A stretch of 64,000 bases of DNA from Parafrankia elaeagni (GTDB lineage Bacteria; Actinomycetota; Actinomycetes; Frankiales; Frankiaceae). Both the position numbers and the translations under genes were made by a program. The notes below the pieces were generated by a model. It saw nothing but the letters and a program-made list of their open reading frames with translations, did no database searches and was not told the origin of the DNA. The stretch spans positions 124,001 to 188,000 of the forward strand of contig NZ_KB893717.1 in assembly GCF_000374165.1 (NCBI RefSeq). The letters are read 5' to 3'. Of this stretch, positions 53,208 to 62,608 are shown one piece after another (position 1 is the first letter of the stretch; every line of letters starts with the position of its first letter).

Positions 53208-53525
53208 GTGGCTGACCATGGACGGGACGACCCCGCGAGCCCGGCGGCGACCTCCGCGACCTCGGCGGGCCAGGAGGAGGGCGGTGCCTCCCCGGCGCGC
53301 CTCGCCGGCGGGCCGCTGCCGCTGTCACTGCTGGTGCCGGCCGCCGCTGCCGGCCTGCTGGCGCTGCTCTTCCTGATCCTCGCCGTCGTGGTGCCCGAGC
53401 CCGGCCGGCATGCCCACGGGCTCCTGGTCGTCGTCGACCTGGCCGGCGTCATCGGCGTCGCCGTGGTGTGGCTCCGGGTGATCCGGCTGCTGAGCCTCCC
53501 GTCCGTCCGCGGGCGCGTCGAGTAA
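53208..53525 (+). CDS. Small two-helix membrane protein
   Basis: 105 aa from GTG 53208 (AGGA about eight bases upstream; ATG 53190 is an alternative). A polar Ala/Gly-rich N-terminus precedes two hydrophobic helices (about 43-65 and 75-93) and a short basic end. No family recognised; position between the mannosyltransferases and rpsF suggests a conserved hypothetical envelope protein. Confidence 0.6.
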   Translation: MADHGRDDPASPAATSATSAGQEEGGASPARLAGGPLPLSLLVPAAAAGLLALLFLILAVVVPEPGRHAHGLLVVVDLAGVIGVAVVWLRVIRLLSLPSVRGRVE

Positions 53526-53564
53526 TCTCGTCCAGACATGCCGTGTGCCGACGGTGCGGCGCTC

Positions 53565-53632
53565 TCCTGGTGGTACAGCTTTCCTGGCAGTACAGCTCTG
53601 CTGGCAGTACAGCTCTGCTGGTCAAACAGCTC
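53565..53632. repeat. 17-bp tandem repeat upstream of rpsF
   Basis: Four copies of a 17-bp unit of the type TGCTGGCAGTACAGCTC (53565, 53582, 53599, 53616) plus a 7-bp fifth fragment. Divergence is highest in the first and fourth. It lies in the rpsF leader/promoter region; CAGTAC and AGCT cores are palindromic. Confidence 0.85.
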
Positions 53633-53724
53633 TGCTGGCCACCCGGCTCAGCCGCCCCGGCATGCGGTCCCTCCTGCCACGGGTCATCCGTGGCCGCTAG
53701 AGTCCACAGGAGGTGGGTTCAGCC

Positions 53725-54051
53725 TTGTCACGTCACTATGAACTGATGGTGATCCTCGATTCCGAGCTCGAGGAGCGCACGGTCGCACCGTCACTCGACC
53801 AGTACCTCAACGTCGTCCGCCAGGGCGGCGGCGTGGTGGAGAAGGTCGAGGTCTGGGGTCGCCGCCGGCTCTCCTACGAGATCGCGAAGAGCCACGAGGG
53901 CATCTACGCGGTCATCGACCTGCACACGGAGCCGGCCGTCGTCGCCGAGCTGGACCGTCAGCTCGTGCTGAACGAGTCGGTGATCCGTACCAAGGTGATC
54001 CGCCTGCCCGAGCCGAAGGCGCCGAAGCCCGTCCGCCGGGCGGCGGCGTGA
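53725..54051 (+). CDS. rpsF: 30S ribosomal protein S6
   Basis: 108 aa, [19 protein letters not shown] at the start and [11 protein letters not shown] near the end, the S6 pattern. The start is likely TTG 53725, 11 bases after AGGAGG; GTG 53713 in the same frame overlaps that ribosome site and is unlikely. First gene of the rpsF-ssb-rpsR-rplI cluster; S6 and S18 form a heterodimer in the small subunit. Confidence 0.95.
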   Translation: MSRHYELMVILDSELEERTVAPSLDQYLNVVRQGGGVVEKVEVWGRRRLSYEIAKSHEGIYAVIDLHTEPAVVAELDRQLVLNESVIRTKVIRLPEPKAPKPVRRAAA

Positions 54052-54114
54052 CGTACCCCGCCCGTACGGCGCGTTTCGCGCCAGGGCGGGCTGTCCAGCC
54101 AGGGAGTTGTGATC

Positions 54115-54717
54115 ATGGCCGGTGAAACGGTGATCACGGTCGTCGGCAACCTGACCAACGACCCCGAGCTGCGGTTCACCCCGAACGGGGCCGCGGTCGC
54201 GAGCTTCACGGTCGCATCCACCCCGCGCACACTCGATCGTGGCACGAACGAGTGGAAGGACGGCGAGGCGCTCTTCCTGCGCTGCTCGATCTGGCGTCAG
54301 GCCGCCGAGCACGTCGCCGAGTCCCTCACCAAGGGCGCGCGGGTAATCATTCAGGGGCGCCTCAAGCAGCGCTCCTTCGAGACCCGTGAGGGCGAGAAGC
54401 GCACTGTGATCGAACTAGACGTCGATGAGATCGGCCCGTCCCTGCGGTACGCCACCACGAAGATCACGAAGGCCTCCCGCGGTGGCGGCGGCTTCGGTGG
54501 TCAGGGTGGCCCCGGCGGCGGTGGTGGCTTCGGCGGTGGCCAGAGCGGGCCTGGCGGCCCGGCTGGCGCCGGCTTCGGTGGCGCTCAGGGTGGTTCCGGC
54601 GGCCCCGGCGGTGGTGGCTACAGCGGTGGTCAGGGCAACGGCGGTTATGCCGGCGGTGCCGCTGACGACCCCTGGTCGCAACCCGCTGGTGGCTACTCCG
54701 ACGAGCCCCCGTTCTGA
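54115..54717 (+). CDS. ssb: Single-stranded DNA-binding protein
   Basis: 200 aa. OB fold (1-~112) with [25 protein letters not shown] and [14 protein letters not shown], then a Gly-rich linker of ~75 residues ([11 protein letters not shown] type) and the acidic tip DEPPF that docks partner proteins. ATG 54115 follows AGGGAG at eight bases; GTG 54109 is less likely. Located between rpsF and rpsR as in nearly all actinobacteria. Confidence 0.97.
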   Translation: MAGETVITVVGNLTNDPELRFTPNGAAVASFTVASTPRTLDRGTNEWKDGEALFLRCSIWRQAAEHVAESLTKGARVIIQGRLKQRSFETREGEKRTVIELDVDEIGPSLRYATTKITKASRGGGGFGGQGGPGGGGGFGGGQSGPGGPAGAGFGGAQGGSGGPGGGGYSGGQGNGGYAGGAADDPWSQPAGGYSDEPPF

Positions 54718-54778
54718 GGGCCGGGTGTCTACATCGCGCGATCGGAACTCGCGCTCAAACCGAGGTAGGAGCACATCC

Positions 54779-55015
54779 ATGGCCAAGGCGGCCGTGCGCA
54801 AGCCGAAGAAGAAGGTTTGCGTCTTCTGTAAGGACAAGGTTCACTACATCGACTACAAGGACACCTCCCTGCTCCGGAAGTTCATCTCGGACCGGGGAAA
54901 GATCCGCGCTCGTCGAGTGACCGGCAACTGCAGCCAGCACCAGCGTGACGTCGCGACCGCGGTGAAGAACAGCCGCGAGATGGCGCTGCTTCCGTACACC
55001 TCGACGGCTCGCTGA
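54779..55015 (+). CDS. rpsR: 30S ribosomal protein S18
   Basis: 78 aa beginning [20 protein letters not shown]. It keeps the CxxC pair and the later C of NCSQHQR, so it is the zinc-binding form rather than the Cys-free paralogue seen under zinc limitation in some actinobacteria. The conserved [20 protein letters not shown] follows. Begins 61 bp after ssb; rplI starts 11 bp after its stop. Confidence 0.96.
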   Translation: MAKAAVRKPKKKVCVFCKDKVHYIDYKDTSLLRKFISDRGKIRARRVTGNCSQHQRDVATAVKNSREMALLPYTSTAR

Positions 55016-55026
55016 GGGGGATGACG

Positions 55027-55473
55027 ATGAAGCTCGTCCTCACGCAGGAGGTCCCGGGCCTCGGTAGCCCCGGCGACATCGTCGACGTCGCCGACGGCTA
55101 CGGGCGCAACTACCTGGTGCCGCGCAAGTACGCGATCATCGCGACCCGCGGCGCCGAGCGCCAGGTCGCGCAGATCAAGCGGGCGCGCGACGCGCGTTCC
55201 GTCCGCGACCTCGACCACGCCAAGGAGATCGCCAGCCAGCTGGCTGGGCTGTCCGTGCGACTGACCAGCCGCGCGGGCAAGGAGGGCCGGCTGTTCGGCT
55301 CGGTGACCGCGGCCGACGTCGTCGCCGCCGTCACCGAGGCCGGCGGCCCGGCGCTGGACCGCCGGCGTGTCGAGCTGAGCACGCCGATCAAGGCGCTCGG
55401 CTCGCACTCCGTGTCGGTCCACCTGCACCCGGAGATCACCGCGAAGGTGAGCGTCCAGGTCGTCACGGCCTAG
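55027..55473 (+). CDS. rplI: 50S ribosomal protein L9
   Basis: 148 aa, MKLVLTQEVPGLGSPGDIVDVADGYGRNYLVPRKYA at the N-terminus and a C-terminal domain ending EITAKVSVQVV. ATG 55027 is preferred over ATG 55021 because GAGGGGG lies better spaced. Last gene of the rpsF cluster, followed by a strong hairpin. Confidence 0.96.
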   Translation: MKLVLTQEVPGLGSPGDIVDVADGYGRNYLVPRKYAIIATRGAERQVAQIKRARDARSVRDLDHAKEIASQLAGLSVRLTSRAGKEGRLFGSVTAADVVAAVTEAGGPALDRRRVELSTPIKALGSHSVSVHLHPEITAKVSVQVVTA

Positions 55474-55555
55474 GGCACCTGCCGCGGCCACCCGCACCCG
55501 GCCAGGTCCGGTGCGGGGGCCGGCGCGTCGCGGGCGCGCCGGCTGATGTGCTGAC

Positions 55556-55601
55556 GAGGCTCCGTTGGCTCCCGACGATGGTCGGGAGCCAACGGAGCCT
55601 C
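55556..55601 (+). terminator. Terminator after rplI, 21-bp perfect stem
   Basis: GAGGCTCCGTTGGCTCCCGAC (55556-55576) and its exact reverse complement (55581-55601) around a GATG loop, then GCGTGTTTCGG. It ends the rpsF-rplI transcript before the dnaB upstream region. Confidence 0.85.
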
Positions 55602-55867
55602 GCGTGTTTCGGTGTCGCGGTGCGGGGCCGCTGCCACGTGTAGATCACTGTCTCCCGGCGTGTGGTTCGGGGCGGACGGTGCCGTGCGGCGGGAGACTTG
55701 TAGCGGTCGGGCACGCTGTTCACCTGGTTGCGTCACCTGGTTGCGCACGGCCGGCCTGTACGCGGTGTGCGGCGTAGGTCTCCCTGTGTGACGCGATCAG
55801 ACCCCGGGACGGTATGGCTCGAACTGGTTAGCCCCCACGATGGGGGCAGAACGGCCCGGACGATTTT

Positions 55868-56021
55868 TCGTCCACAGGCAGAGCCGCGCCAGCGGCCGGC
55901 AAGGACTGCGGATCCGGTTCCCACCGCCCTGCGTGTCCACAGTCACGCCGGGTTCCGTCCCAAGGCATTCCCCAGAACCTGGCCGGTTACCAACAGGTTG
56001 TCCACAGGGGGCTGTGGACAA
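55868..56021. promoter_or_regulatory. DnaA boxes upstream of dnaB, with a perfect inverted pair
   Basis: TTGTCCACA at 55998-56006 (+) and at 56013-56021 (-) form a 24-bp dyad with 10-bp arms and a GGGG loop. Weaker boxes TCGTCCACA (55868) and GTGTCCACA (55933) lie upstream. The 818-bp region between rplI and dnaB has no gene I can support, so the pair is intergenic, ~270 bp before the dnaB start. Suggests DnaA control of dnaB. Confidence 0.72.
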
Positions 56022-56291
56022 CTTCTTGGAGCCTCCCCGTGCGTGTGCCTACTGTCGAGCCGTCCACACTGGCCATCTATCCAGGAGGACCGGATAGTCC
56101 AGACGGGCGGGGGGAAATGATCTTCGAACTGGTGGCCGGGCGGCCGAGTTGACAGGCTTCATACTCACATCGAACATATGTTCGATGTCGGTGGTCGGGG
56201 TCTGTGTCGATTCCGGCGGCGTCGATTCCGGCGGCGGGGCAGGTGTCAGGTCCGCGGCCGCCGGCGTCGAAGGGCGGGAGGGCAGCAGGGC

Positions 56292-57650
56292 GTGAGCGTC
56301 GCCGACATCACCCGTGGGTCCGGAGCACCGGTCGAGTTCGACCGGACGCCACCCCACGACCTTCCGGCCGAGCAGAGCGTCCTCGGCGGCATGCTGCTCT
56401 CCAAGGACGCGATCGCCGACGTCGTCGAGGTCCTCAACGCGGCCGACTTCTACCGGCCGGCGCACGCCACCGTGTACGAGACCATCGGAGATCTCTACGG
56501 GCGCGGCGAGCCGGCCGACGTCATCAGCGTCGCCGCCGAGCTCGGCCGGCAGAACCTGCTGGAGCGGGTCGGCGGCCCCGCCTACATGCACACGCTGATC
56601 TCCAGCGTCCCCACCGCCGCGAACGCCGGGTACTACGCGCGGATCGTCGCCGAGAAGGCCGTCCTGCGCCGCCTGGCCGAGGCCGGCACCCGCATCGTGC
56701 AGCTCGCCTTCGGCCCCGCGCCCGACGTCAGTGAGGTCGTCGACCGGGCGCAGGCCGCCGTGTACGAGGTGACCGAGCGGCGTACCAGTGACGACTACAC
56801 CCCGCTGGGCGAGCTGCTCAACCCCGCGCTGGAGGAGATCGAGGCCATCCAGGGCCACGACGGGGCACTCACCGGCGTGCCGACCGGCTTCACCGATCTC
56901 GACGAGCTGACCAACGGACTGCACAGCGGCCAGCTGTGGATCGTCGCGGCCCGGCCGGCGGTCGGAAAGTCCACCCTCGGGCTGGACTTCGCCCGCGCCG
57001 CGTCCATCAAGAACGGCATGACCTCGGTCATCTTCTCGCTGGAGATGAGCCGGATGGAGATCACCATGCGGCTGCTGTCCGCGGAGGCCCGGGTGTCGCT
57101 GCAGAACATCCGCACCGGCCGGCTCACCGACGACGACTGGGGGCGGCTCGCCCGGCGGATGGGTGAGGTCGCCGAGGCACCGCTGTACATCGACGACAGC
57201 CCCAACCTGACGATGATGGAGATCCGGGCGAAGGCGCGGCGCCTCAAACAGCGCAACGACCTGCGCCTGGTCATCCTCGACTACCTGCAGCTCATGTCGT
57301 CGCCGAAGAAGGTGGAGAGCCGCCAGCAGGAGGTCAGCGAGATCTCCCGGTCGCTGAAGCTGCTCGCGAAGGAGCTGGAGGTCCCGGTCGTGGCGATCTC
57401 GCAGCTCAACCGTGCCTCCGAGCAGCGGGCCGACAAGCGGCCCCAGGTCTCCGACCTGCGCGAGTCCGGCAGCCTCGAGCAGGACGCCGACGCGGTGATC
57501 CTGCTCTACCGGGAGGACGCGGTGGAGAAGGAGTCCGCCCGGGCCGGCGAGGCCGACCTGATCATCGCGAAGCACCGCAACGGGCCGACCGGCACCGTCA
57601 CCGTCGCCTTCCAGGGGCACTACTCACGTTTCGTCGACATGGCCAACTGA
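56292..57650 (+). CDS. dnaB: Replicative DNA helicase
   Basis: 452 aa from GTG 56292. The N-terminal DnaB domain (PPHDLPAEQSVLGGMLLSKDAI) and C-terminal RecA-like ATPase with Walker A ARPAVGKST (near 218-226), Walker B LVILDYLQLM and the SEISRSLKLLAKEL/ISQLNRASEQR segments. No intein interrupts it, although dnaB is a common intein host in actinobacteria. The frame is open to 56178, but that part is Arg-rich and not DnaB-like. DnaA boxes upstream suggest coordination with initiation. Confidence 0.96.
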   Translation: MSVADITRGSGAPVEFDRTPPHDLPAEQSVLGGMLLSKDAIADVVEVLNAADFYRPAHATVYETIGDLYGRGEPADVISVAAELGRQNLLERVGGPAYMHTLISSVPTAANAGYYARIVAEKAVLRRLAEAGTRIVQLAFGPAPDVSEVVDRAQAAVYEVTERRTSDDYTPLGELLNPALEEIEAIQGHDGALTGVPTGFTDLDELTNGLHSGQLWIVAARPAVGKSTLGLDFARAASIKNGMTSVIFSLEMSRMEITMRLLSAEARVSLQNIRTGRLTDDDWGRLARRMGEVAEAPLYIDDSPNLTMMEIRAKARRLKQRNDLRLVILDYLQLMSSPKKVESRQQEVSEISRSLKLLAKELEVPVVAISQLNRASEQRADKRPQVSDLRESGSLEQDADAVILLYREDAVEKESARAGEADLIIAKHRNGPTGTVTVAFQGHYSRFVDMAN

Positions 57651-57727
57651 CTGCCCGACCACCACCCACGGCGGGTCCGTGGGCCACCGAACTGAACAGG
57701 CGTCCGGGCGGTGACAGACTGGACGCC

Positions 57728-58090
57728 ATGACCGTTTCCGGTGTTCCCCCGCGCGACTCCGGGGTTGTCGAGGTCGCGAGGTTCGACGTGTTGCCCGGCA
57801 GCGAGGAGGCGTTCGCGGACGCCTACCTGCTCGTCCGGCACGAGCTGGTCACCACGCCCGGCTGCCGGTCCGTTCGGATGACCAGGGGCGTCGAGTCACC
57901 GTCACGCTTCGTGCTGTTCGTCGACTGGGACAGCCTGGAGGCGCACACCGAGACGTTCCGCGGCTCCGACCGGTTCACCCGGTGGCGGGCGGCGCTCTCG
58001 CCGTACTTCGCCAGCGCTCCGGCGGTGGAGCACGTGGTGGCCATCGCCGACCGTGCGGACCCGGCGGGCCCGCCGGCGACGTCGGCCTAG
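57728..58090 (+). CDS. Antibiotic biosynthesis monooxygenase (ABM) domain protein
   Basis: 120 aa, ferredoxin-like ABM fold: VEVARFDVLPGSEEAFADAYL, then PGCRSVRMTRGVESPSRFVLFVDWDSLEAHTETFRGSDRFTRWRAAL. These small dimeric proteins include heme-degrading and quinone-forming enzymes; nothing identifies a substrate. ATG start 78 bp after dnaB. Confidence 0.78.
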   Translation: MTVSGVPPRDSGVVEVARFDVLPGSEEAFADAYLLVRHELVTTPGCRSVRMTRGVESPSRFVLFVDWDSLEAHTETFRGSDRFTRWRAALSPYFASAPAVEHVVAIADRADPAGPPATSA

Positions 58091-58116
58091 CCCGCCCCCG
58101 GCCCGCCTGATCTGCG

Positions 58117-59154
58117 ATGGCCACCTTCTTCGAGTACCTCGTCTTCGCGCCGCTCACCGCCGCCTTCTTCGGCTTCCTCGTGTGGCTCTTCGTCGCGATC
58201 ATTCTGCGGAGGGTCGTCGAGCGGATCCGGATCAGGCCGGTCGTGTTCTTCGTGACCGGCTACGCCTTCATCGGGCTGCTGAGCATCTACCAGCTGGTCG
58301 GCTACGACGACCCGCACGTCGCGCCCCTCCTGGGCACCGTCGCCTCACTGGTCCTCGTGCTGGCGGTCCGCAGCTGGTGGCGGGGACGGCGAGGACGGCG
58401 GGGCAGCACGACAGTGGCGCGGTTCAACCGCGCATCCGGGCCGCGGGCCGGGGCAGGCCTCCTCGGCGGGCAGGCCGGCTCCGGCGGCCCCCAGCCGGGG
58501 CAGCAGCCCGTGGAGCCCGGCCATCCCGGGCTGGCGGGGCAGCCTGGCCAGGCGGGCCACGCCGGCTATCCGGGCTTTCCCGGGCAGCCGGGTCACACCC
58601 CCCAACCGGGGCAGCAGGGCCGTCCCGGCCAACCCTTCGTCCCGCCCCACGGCCAGCCGGACCACCCCGGCTGGACGCCCGGCGCACAGGGCGGGCCGTC
58701 CGCTCCCGGGCCCGGACGCCGGCCCGGCTATCCGCTGGCCGCTCCGCCGCCGCCCTCGTCACCCTTCGCGCCCCCGCAGCCGCAACAGTGGCAGCCGCCG
58801 CACCAGCAGCCGTCGCACCAGCAGCCGCCGCGGCCGGTGGACGATCATCCGGAGACGCCTGGCTCGGGCACCGCTGGTCCGACCGGAGACCGCCCCGCCG
58901 CGGACCCGGCACCGGGGCCTGAGCCGGACATCGACCCGACCTGGCTGGACTTCCTGGCCGCCGAGTCCGGTGGGGCGAACCGCACCGACCAGCCTGACTG
59001 GCCCGACCGCACCGACCGCACCGACCGCACCGACCGCACCGACCGGCCCGACCGGCCCGAGGGGAGAGCGGGGGACCAGGGGAACGCAGGTCCTGGCGAG
59101 CCGGACGACCGGGATGATCCGGACGCCGGGCCTCCCCGCGGCTGGACGCCCTGA
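58117..59154 (+). CDS. Membrane protein with long Pro/Gly/Gln-rich tail
   Basis: 345 aa. Three hydrophobic helices in the first ~90 residues (about 8-30, 43-62, 68-87), then a basic [10 protein letters not shown] and ~250 residues of disordered Pro/Gly/Gln/His sequence. Near the C-terminus a 9-bp unit encodes four DRT repeats (about 59000-59040). No family recognised; begins 26 bp after the ABM gene and may be cotranscribed. Confidence 0.65.
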   Translation: MATFFEYLVFAPLTAAFFGFLVWLFVAIILRRVVERIRIRPVVFFVTGYAFIGLLSIYQLVGYDDPHVAPLLGTVASLVLVLAVRSWWRGRRGRRGSTTVARFNRASGPRAGAGLLGGQAGSGGPQPGQQPVEPGHPGLAGQPGQAGHAGYPGFPGQPGHTPQPGQQGRPGQPFVPPHGQPDHPGWTPGAQGGPSAPGPGRRPGYPLAAPPPPSSPFAPPQPQQWQPPHQQPSHQQPPRPVDDHPETPGSGTAGPTGDRPAADPAPGPEPDIDPTWLDFLAAESGGANRTDQPDWPDRTDRTDRTDRTDRPDRPEGRAGDQGNAGPGEPDDRDDPDAGPPRGWTP

Positions 59155-59386
59155 AGGATTCCACCCGGCTTCCCTCCAGTGGATCCGCCCAGTGGATCCG
59201 CGATCGTGGTGGGGCCGACTGTCGGAGGTGAGGCGTAGCCTTTGCGGTGGCGGGCCTCCGGATCCACACCTCGGATCGGGGTGCGCCCCGCGTGTGTACG
59301 CACGGACCGGTGCCCACCTGCCCAGGTCTGGCGTTCCGAGCACCTCTCCAGTGTTCCGTGCCCCGCAGTCCAGCCCAGAGGTCAAG

Positions 59387-61240
59387 ATGCCCGCTCTGCG
59401 TTCCCGTACCACCACCCACGGCCGCAACATGGCCGGTGCCCGCGCCCTGTGGCGCGCGACCGGCATGACGGACGACGACTTCGGCAAGCCGATCGTCGCG
59501 ATCGCGAACAGTTTCACGCAGTTCGTGCCGGGCCACGTCCACCTGCGCGACCTGGGAACCATCGTCGCGGACGCGATCGCCGGCTCCGGCGGTGTCGCCA
59601 AGGAGTTCAACACGATCGCGGTGGACGACGGCATCGCGATGGGCCACGGCGGCATGCTGTACTCGCTGCCCTCCCGCGAGATCATCGCGGACAGCGTCGA
59701 GTACATGGTCAACGCGCACTGCGCCGACGCCCTGGTCTGCATCTCGAACTGCGACAAGATCACCCCGGGCATGCTGCTGGCGGCGCTGCGGCTGAACATC
59801 CCCACGGTCTTCGTGTCGGGTGGGGCGATGGAGTCCGGCCAGGCCGTCATCACCGACGGGGTGGCCCACGCGCGGCTCGACCTGATCGACGCGATGACCG
59901 CCGCGGTCAACCCGGCGGTCAGCGACGAGCAGCTCGGCTCGATCGAGCGCTCGGCCTGCCCGACCTGCGGGTCCTGCTCGGGAATGTTCACGGCCAACTC
60001 GATGAACTGCCTGACCGAGGCGCTCGGCCTGGCGCTGCCGGGCAACGGTTCGGCGCTGGCGACGGCGGCGGCCCGGCGCGGCCTGTTCGTCGAGGCCGGC
60101 CGCCTCGTCGTCGACCTCGCCCGGCGCTACTACGAGAAGGACGACGAGGCCGTCCTGCCGCGTTCGATCGCGACGGCGGCGGCGTTCCGCAACGCGTTCG
60201 CGGTGGACGTCGCGATGGGCGGCTCCACGAACACCGTGCTGCACCTGCTCGCCGCCGCCGTCGAGGCCGGGGTGGACGTGGGCCTCGACGACATCGACCA
60301 GATCTCCCGCACGGTGCCGTGCCTGTGCAAGGTGGCGCCGAGCTCGACCGACTACTACATGGAGGACGTCCACCGCGCCGGCGGGATCCCCGCGATCCTC
60401 GGCGAGCTCCACCGCGGCGGGAAGCTCGACCCGAACGTGCACAGCGTGCACGCGGCGAGCCTGCGCGAGTTCCTCGACCGGTGGGACGTCCGCGGCGCGG
60501 ACCCGTCTCCGGACGCGGTCGAGCTGTTCCACGCGGCGCCCGGCGGGGTGCGCACCATCGAGCCGTTCAGCTCCACCAACCGCTGGGACAGCCTCGACAC
60601 CGACGCGAAGAACGGGTGCATCCGCTCCGCCGAGCACGCCTACTCGGCCGATGGCGGTCTCGCTGTGCTCCGCGGCAACCTGGCGCCGGACGGCGCGGTG
60701 GTCAAGACCGCCGGTGTCGACGAGAGCCAGTGGACGTTCCGCGGGCCGGCCGTGGTGGTCGAGAGCCAGGAGGCCGCGGTCGACGCGATCCTGAACAAGG
60801 TCGTCAGGGCCGGGGATGTGATCATCGTTCGGTACGAGGGCCCGCGCGGCGGCCCCGGCATGCAGGAGATGCTCTATCCGACGGCGTTCCTCAAGGGCCG
60901 CGGGCTGGGGCCGAAGTGCGCTCTGATCACCGACGGCCGGTTCTCCGGTGGCAGCTCGGGCCTGTCGATCGGCCATGTCTCGCCGGAGGCGGCGCACGGC
61001 GGCCCGATCGCGCTCGTCCGCGACGGTGACATCATCGAGATCGACATCCCGACCCGCCGGCTGGAGCTTCTCGTGTCCGAGGAGGAGCTCGCCGCGCGGC
61101 GAGCCGAGATCGAGGCCGGCGACGGCTACCGGCCGACGGGTCGGGAGCGTCCTGTGTCGGCGGCGCTGCGCGCCTATGCGGCGATGGCGACGTCCGCCTC
61201 GACCGGTGCGGCGCGTGACGTGCGGCTCATCACCGGTTGA
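59387..61240 (+). CDS. ilvD: Dihydroxy-acid dehydratase
   Basis: Fe-S enzyme of branched-chain amino acid and pantothenate synthesis. 617 aa from ATG 59387 (AGAGG upstream): [20 protein letters not shown] at the start, cluster ligands in [10 protein letters not shown] (about 121-130) and [17 protein letters not shown] (about 193-209), and the C-terminal [20 protein letters not shown]. The open frame upstream to 58970 overlaps the previous gene and is not conserved. This is the longer E. coli-like form. No leader peptide or riboswitch seen in the 232-bp upstream spacer. Confidence 0.96.
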   Translation: MPALRSRTTTHGRNMAGARALWRATGMTDDDFGKPIVAIANSFTQFVPGHVHLRDLGTIVADAIAGSGGVAKEFNTIAVDDGIAMGHGGMLYSLPSREIIADSVEYMVNAHCADALVCISNCDKITPGMLLAALRLNIPTVFVSGGAMESGQAVITDGVAHARLDLIDAMTAAVNPAVSDEQLGSIERSACPTCGSCSGMFTANSMNCLTEALGLALPGNGSALATAAARRGLFVEAGRLVVDLARRYYEKDDEAVLPRSIATAAAFRNAFAVDVAMGGSTNTVLHLLAAAVEAGVDVGLDDIDQISRTVPCLCKVAPSSTDYYMEDVHRAGGIPAILGELHRGGKLDPNVHSVHAASLREFLDRWDVRGADPSPDAVELFHAAPGGVRTIEPFSSTNRWDSLDTDAKNGCIRSAEHAYSADGGLAVLRGNLAPDGAVVKTAGVDESQWTFRGPAVVVESQEAAVDAILNKVVRAGDVIIVRYEGPRGGPGMQEMLYPTAFLKGRGLGPKCALITDGRFSGGSSGLSIGHVSPEAAHGGPIALVRDGDIIEIDIPTRRLELLVSEEELAARRAEIEAGDGYRPTGRERPVSAALRAYAAMATSASTGAARDVRLITG

Positions 61241-61401
61241 TCGCTGTTGGTTGCTGGATCGATCGCTTGATGTGTGTGAAGGTGGGCGTTGTTCGCTCGT
61301 AGCGACGCCAGGTAGTCGTTCAATCACGATGTGATCTGTGCGGTAGCTGGTGGTCGCGGCCGGGCCCGCGGGGGGCTGATCGTGAGGAGATCCGCCTCGC
61401 C

Positions 61402-62538
61402 ATGGCTCGTCACCGGCGTCCGACCCATCGTCGCCCCCCGCTTCGGGGCGCCCGTCGCCGTCCCCGCCCCCGCGCGGCCGCCGCGGCCGCGCTGCTGTCC
61501 GGGATGGTGGTGGCCGGCCTGGTCACCGGCATCACGGTGACCACCCGTCCGCAGCTCGACGACGGCCCGGCCCGCCTGGGCGCCGCCGGCATCCCCACGG
61601 GTGGGCCTCCGGTCCCCTCCGTGGGCCCACCCGGCCGGTTCCCGGATTCCTCCTCCGGCCGGTCCTCCTCCGGCCGGTCCGTGGGGCCGTCCGCCGATGC
61701 CTCCGGGCGCCCGCCATCCGCGGGCGCGGCTCCAGCCACGGGCTCCGCCCTCGCCGCGGGCTCCACGCCCGGCGATGCTGTGTCCGGCGATGCTGTGTCC
61801 GGCGGTGACGAGGTGAGCCTGCTGTGGTCGGACGAGTTCGACGGGCCCCGCGGGGCCGCGCCGGATCCGGGCACCTGGATCACCCAGGCCGGCGCTGGCT
61901 GGGGCGACCGGGAGATGCAGTGCTACACCACGGACCGGCGGAACCTGGCGATCGACGGCCGCGGCCACCTGGTGATCACCGCGCGACGGGAGCCGTCCTG
62001 CGGTGAGGCGGAGTTCTCCTCCGGGCGGATCGAGACGCTCGGCAGGCGGACCATGCGGTACGGCTACCTGGAGGCGCGGGCGGTGCTGCCGACCGGCCAG
62101 GGGTCCTTCCCGGCGATCTGGTTGCTCGGCTCCAACATGCCGGAGGTCGACTGGCCGGCGAGCGGTGAGCTGGACGTCGTCGAGACCGTGTCCACAGCGC
62201 CCACGACCGTGCACACCAACGTCCACGGGGTGGACGAGTCCGGTGCCCACTGGCAGGCGACCTGGGGTCGCGGCGGCATGCACGACGCCGGGGTGGACCT
62301 CGCCGCCGATTTCCACACCTACGGACTGGAGTGGACACCGTCCGCGCTGCGGTTCGTCTTCGACGGCCGGACGATCCGTACGCTCACCCGCGACGACGTG
62401 CCGGTCTGGCTGTGGGACAAGGACCACTATGTGATCCTCAACGTGGCGGTGAACCGGGGCGGCGCCCAGGCCACCGCCGCCGACTATCCGCAGCGGATGA
62501 TCGTCGACTACGTGCGCGTCTTCTCCGGGCGCCCCTGA
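61402..62538 (+). CDS. Secreted glycoside hydrolase family 16 enzyme
   Basis: 378 aa. Arg-rich n-region and hydrophobic segment (AAAAALLSGMVVAGLVTGI, about 26-44) form a signal; a Ser/Gly/Pro linker follows to ~135. The GH16 domain (about 137-378) has the catalytic E-x-D-x-x-E in GELDVVET (near 255-262) and the flanking GSFPAIWLLG and HTNVHG. Family members cleave beta-1,3- or beta-1,3-1,4-glucans, among others; the exact substrate is not predictable. ATG 61402 preceded by GAGGAG at some distance. Confidence 0.9.
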   Translation: MARHRRPTHRRPPLRGARRRPRPRAAAAAALLSGMVVAGLVTGITVTTRPQLDDGPARLGAAGIPTGGPPVPSVGPPGRFPDSSSGRSSSGRSVGPSADASGRPPSAGAAPATGSALAAGSTPGDAVSGDAVSGGDEVSLLWSDEFDGPRGAAPDPGTWITQAGAGWGDREMQCYTTDRRNLAIDGRGHLVITARREPSCGEAEFSSGRIETLGRRTMRYGYLEARAVLPTGQGSFPAIWLLGSNMPEVDWPASGELDVVETVSTAPTTVHTNVHGVDESGAHWQATWGRGGMHDAGVDLAADFHTYGLEWTPSALRFVFDGRTIRTLTRDDVPVWLWDKDHYVILNVAVNRGGAQATAADYPQRMIVDYVRVFSGRP

Positions 62539-62608
62539 CGACTGTCCGGTGCGGGACGCGGCAGCCGGGGAACCAGGCGGAGGCCGGCCGCGTCGAAGCA
62601 CCGTGACG

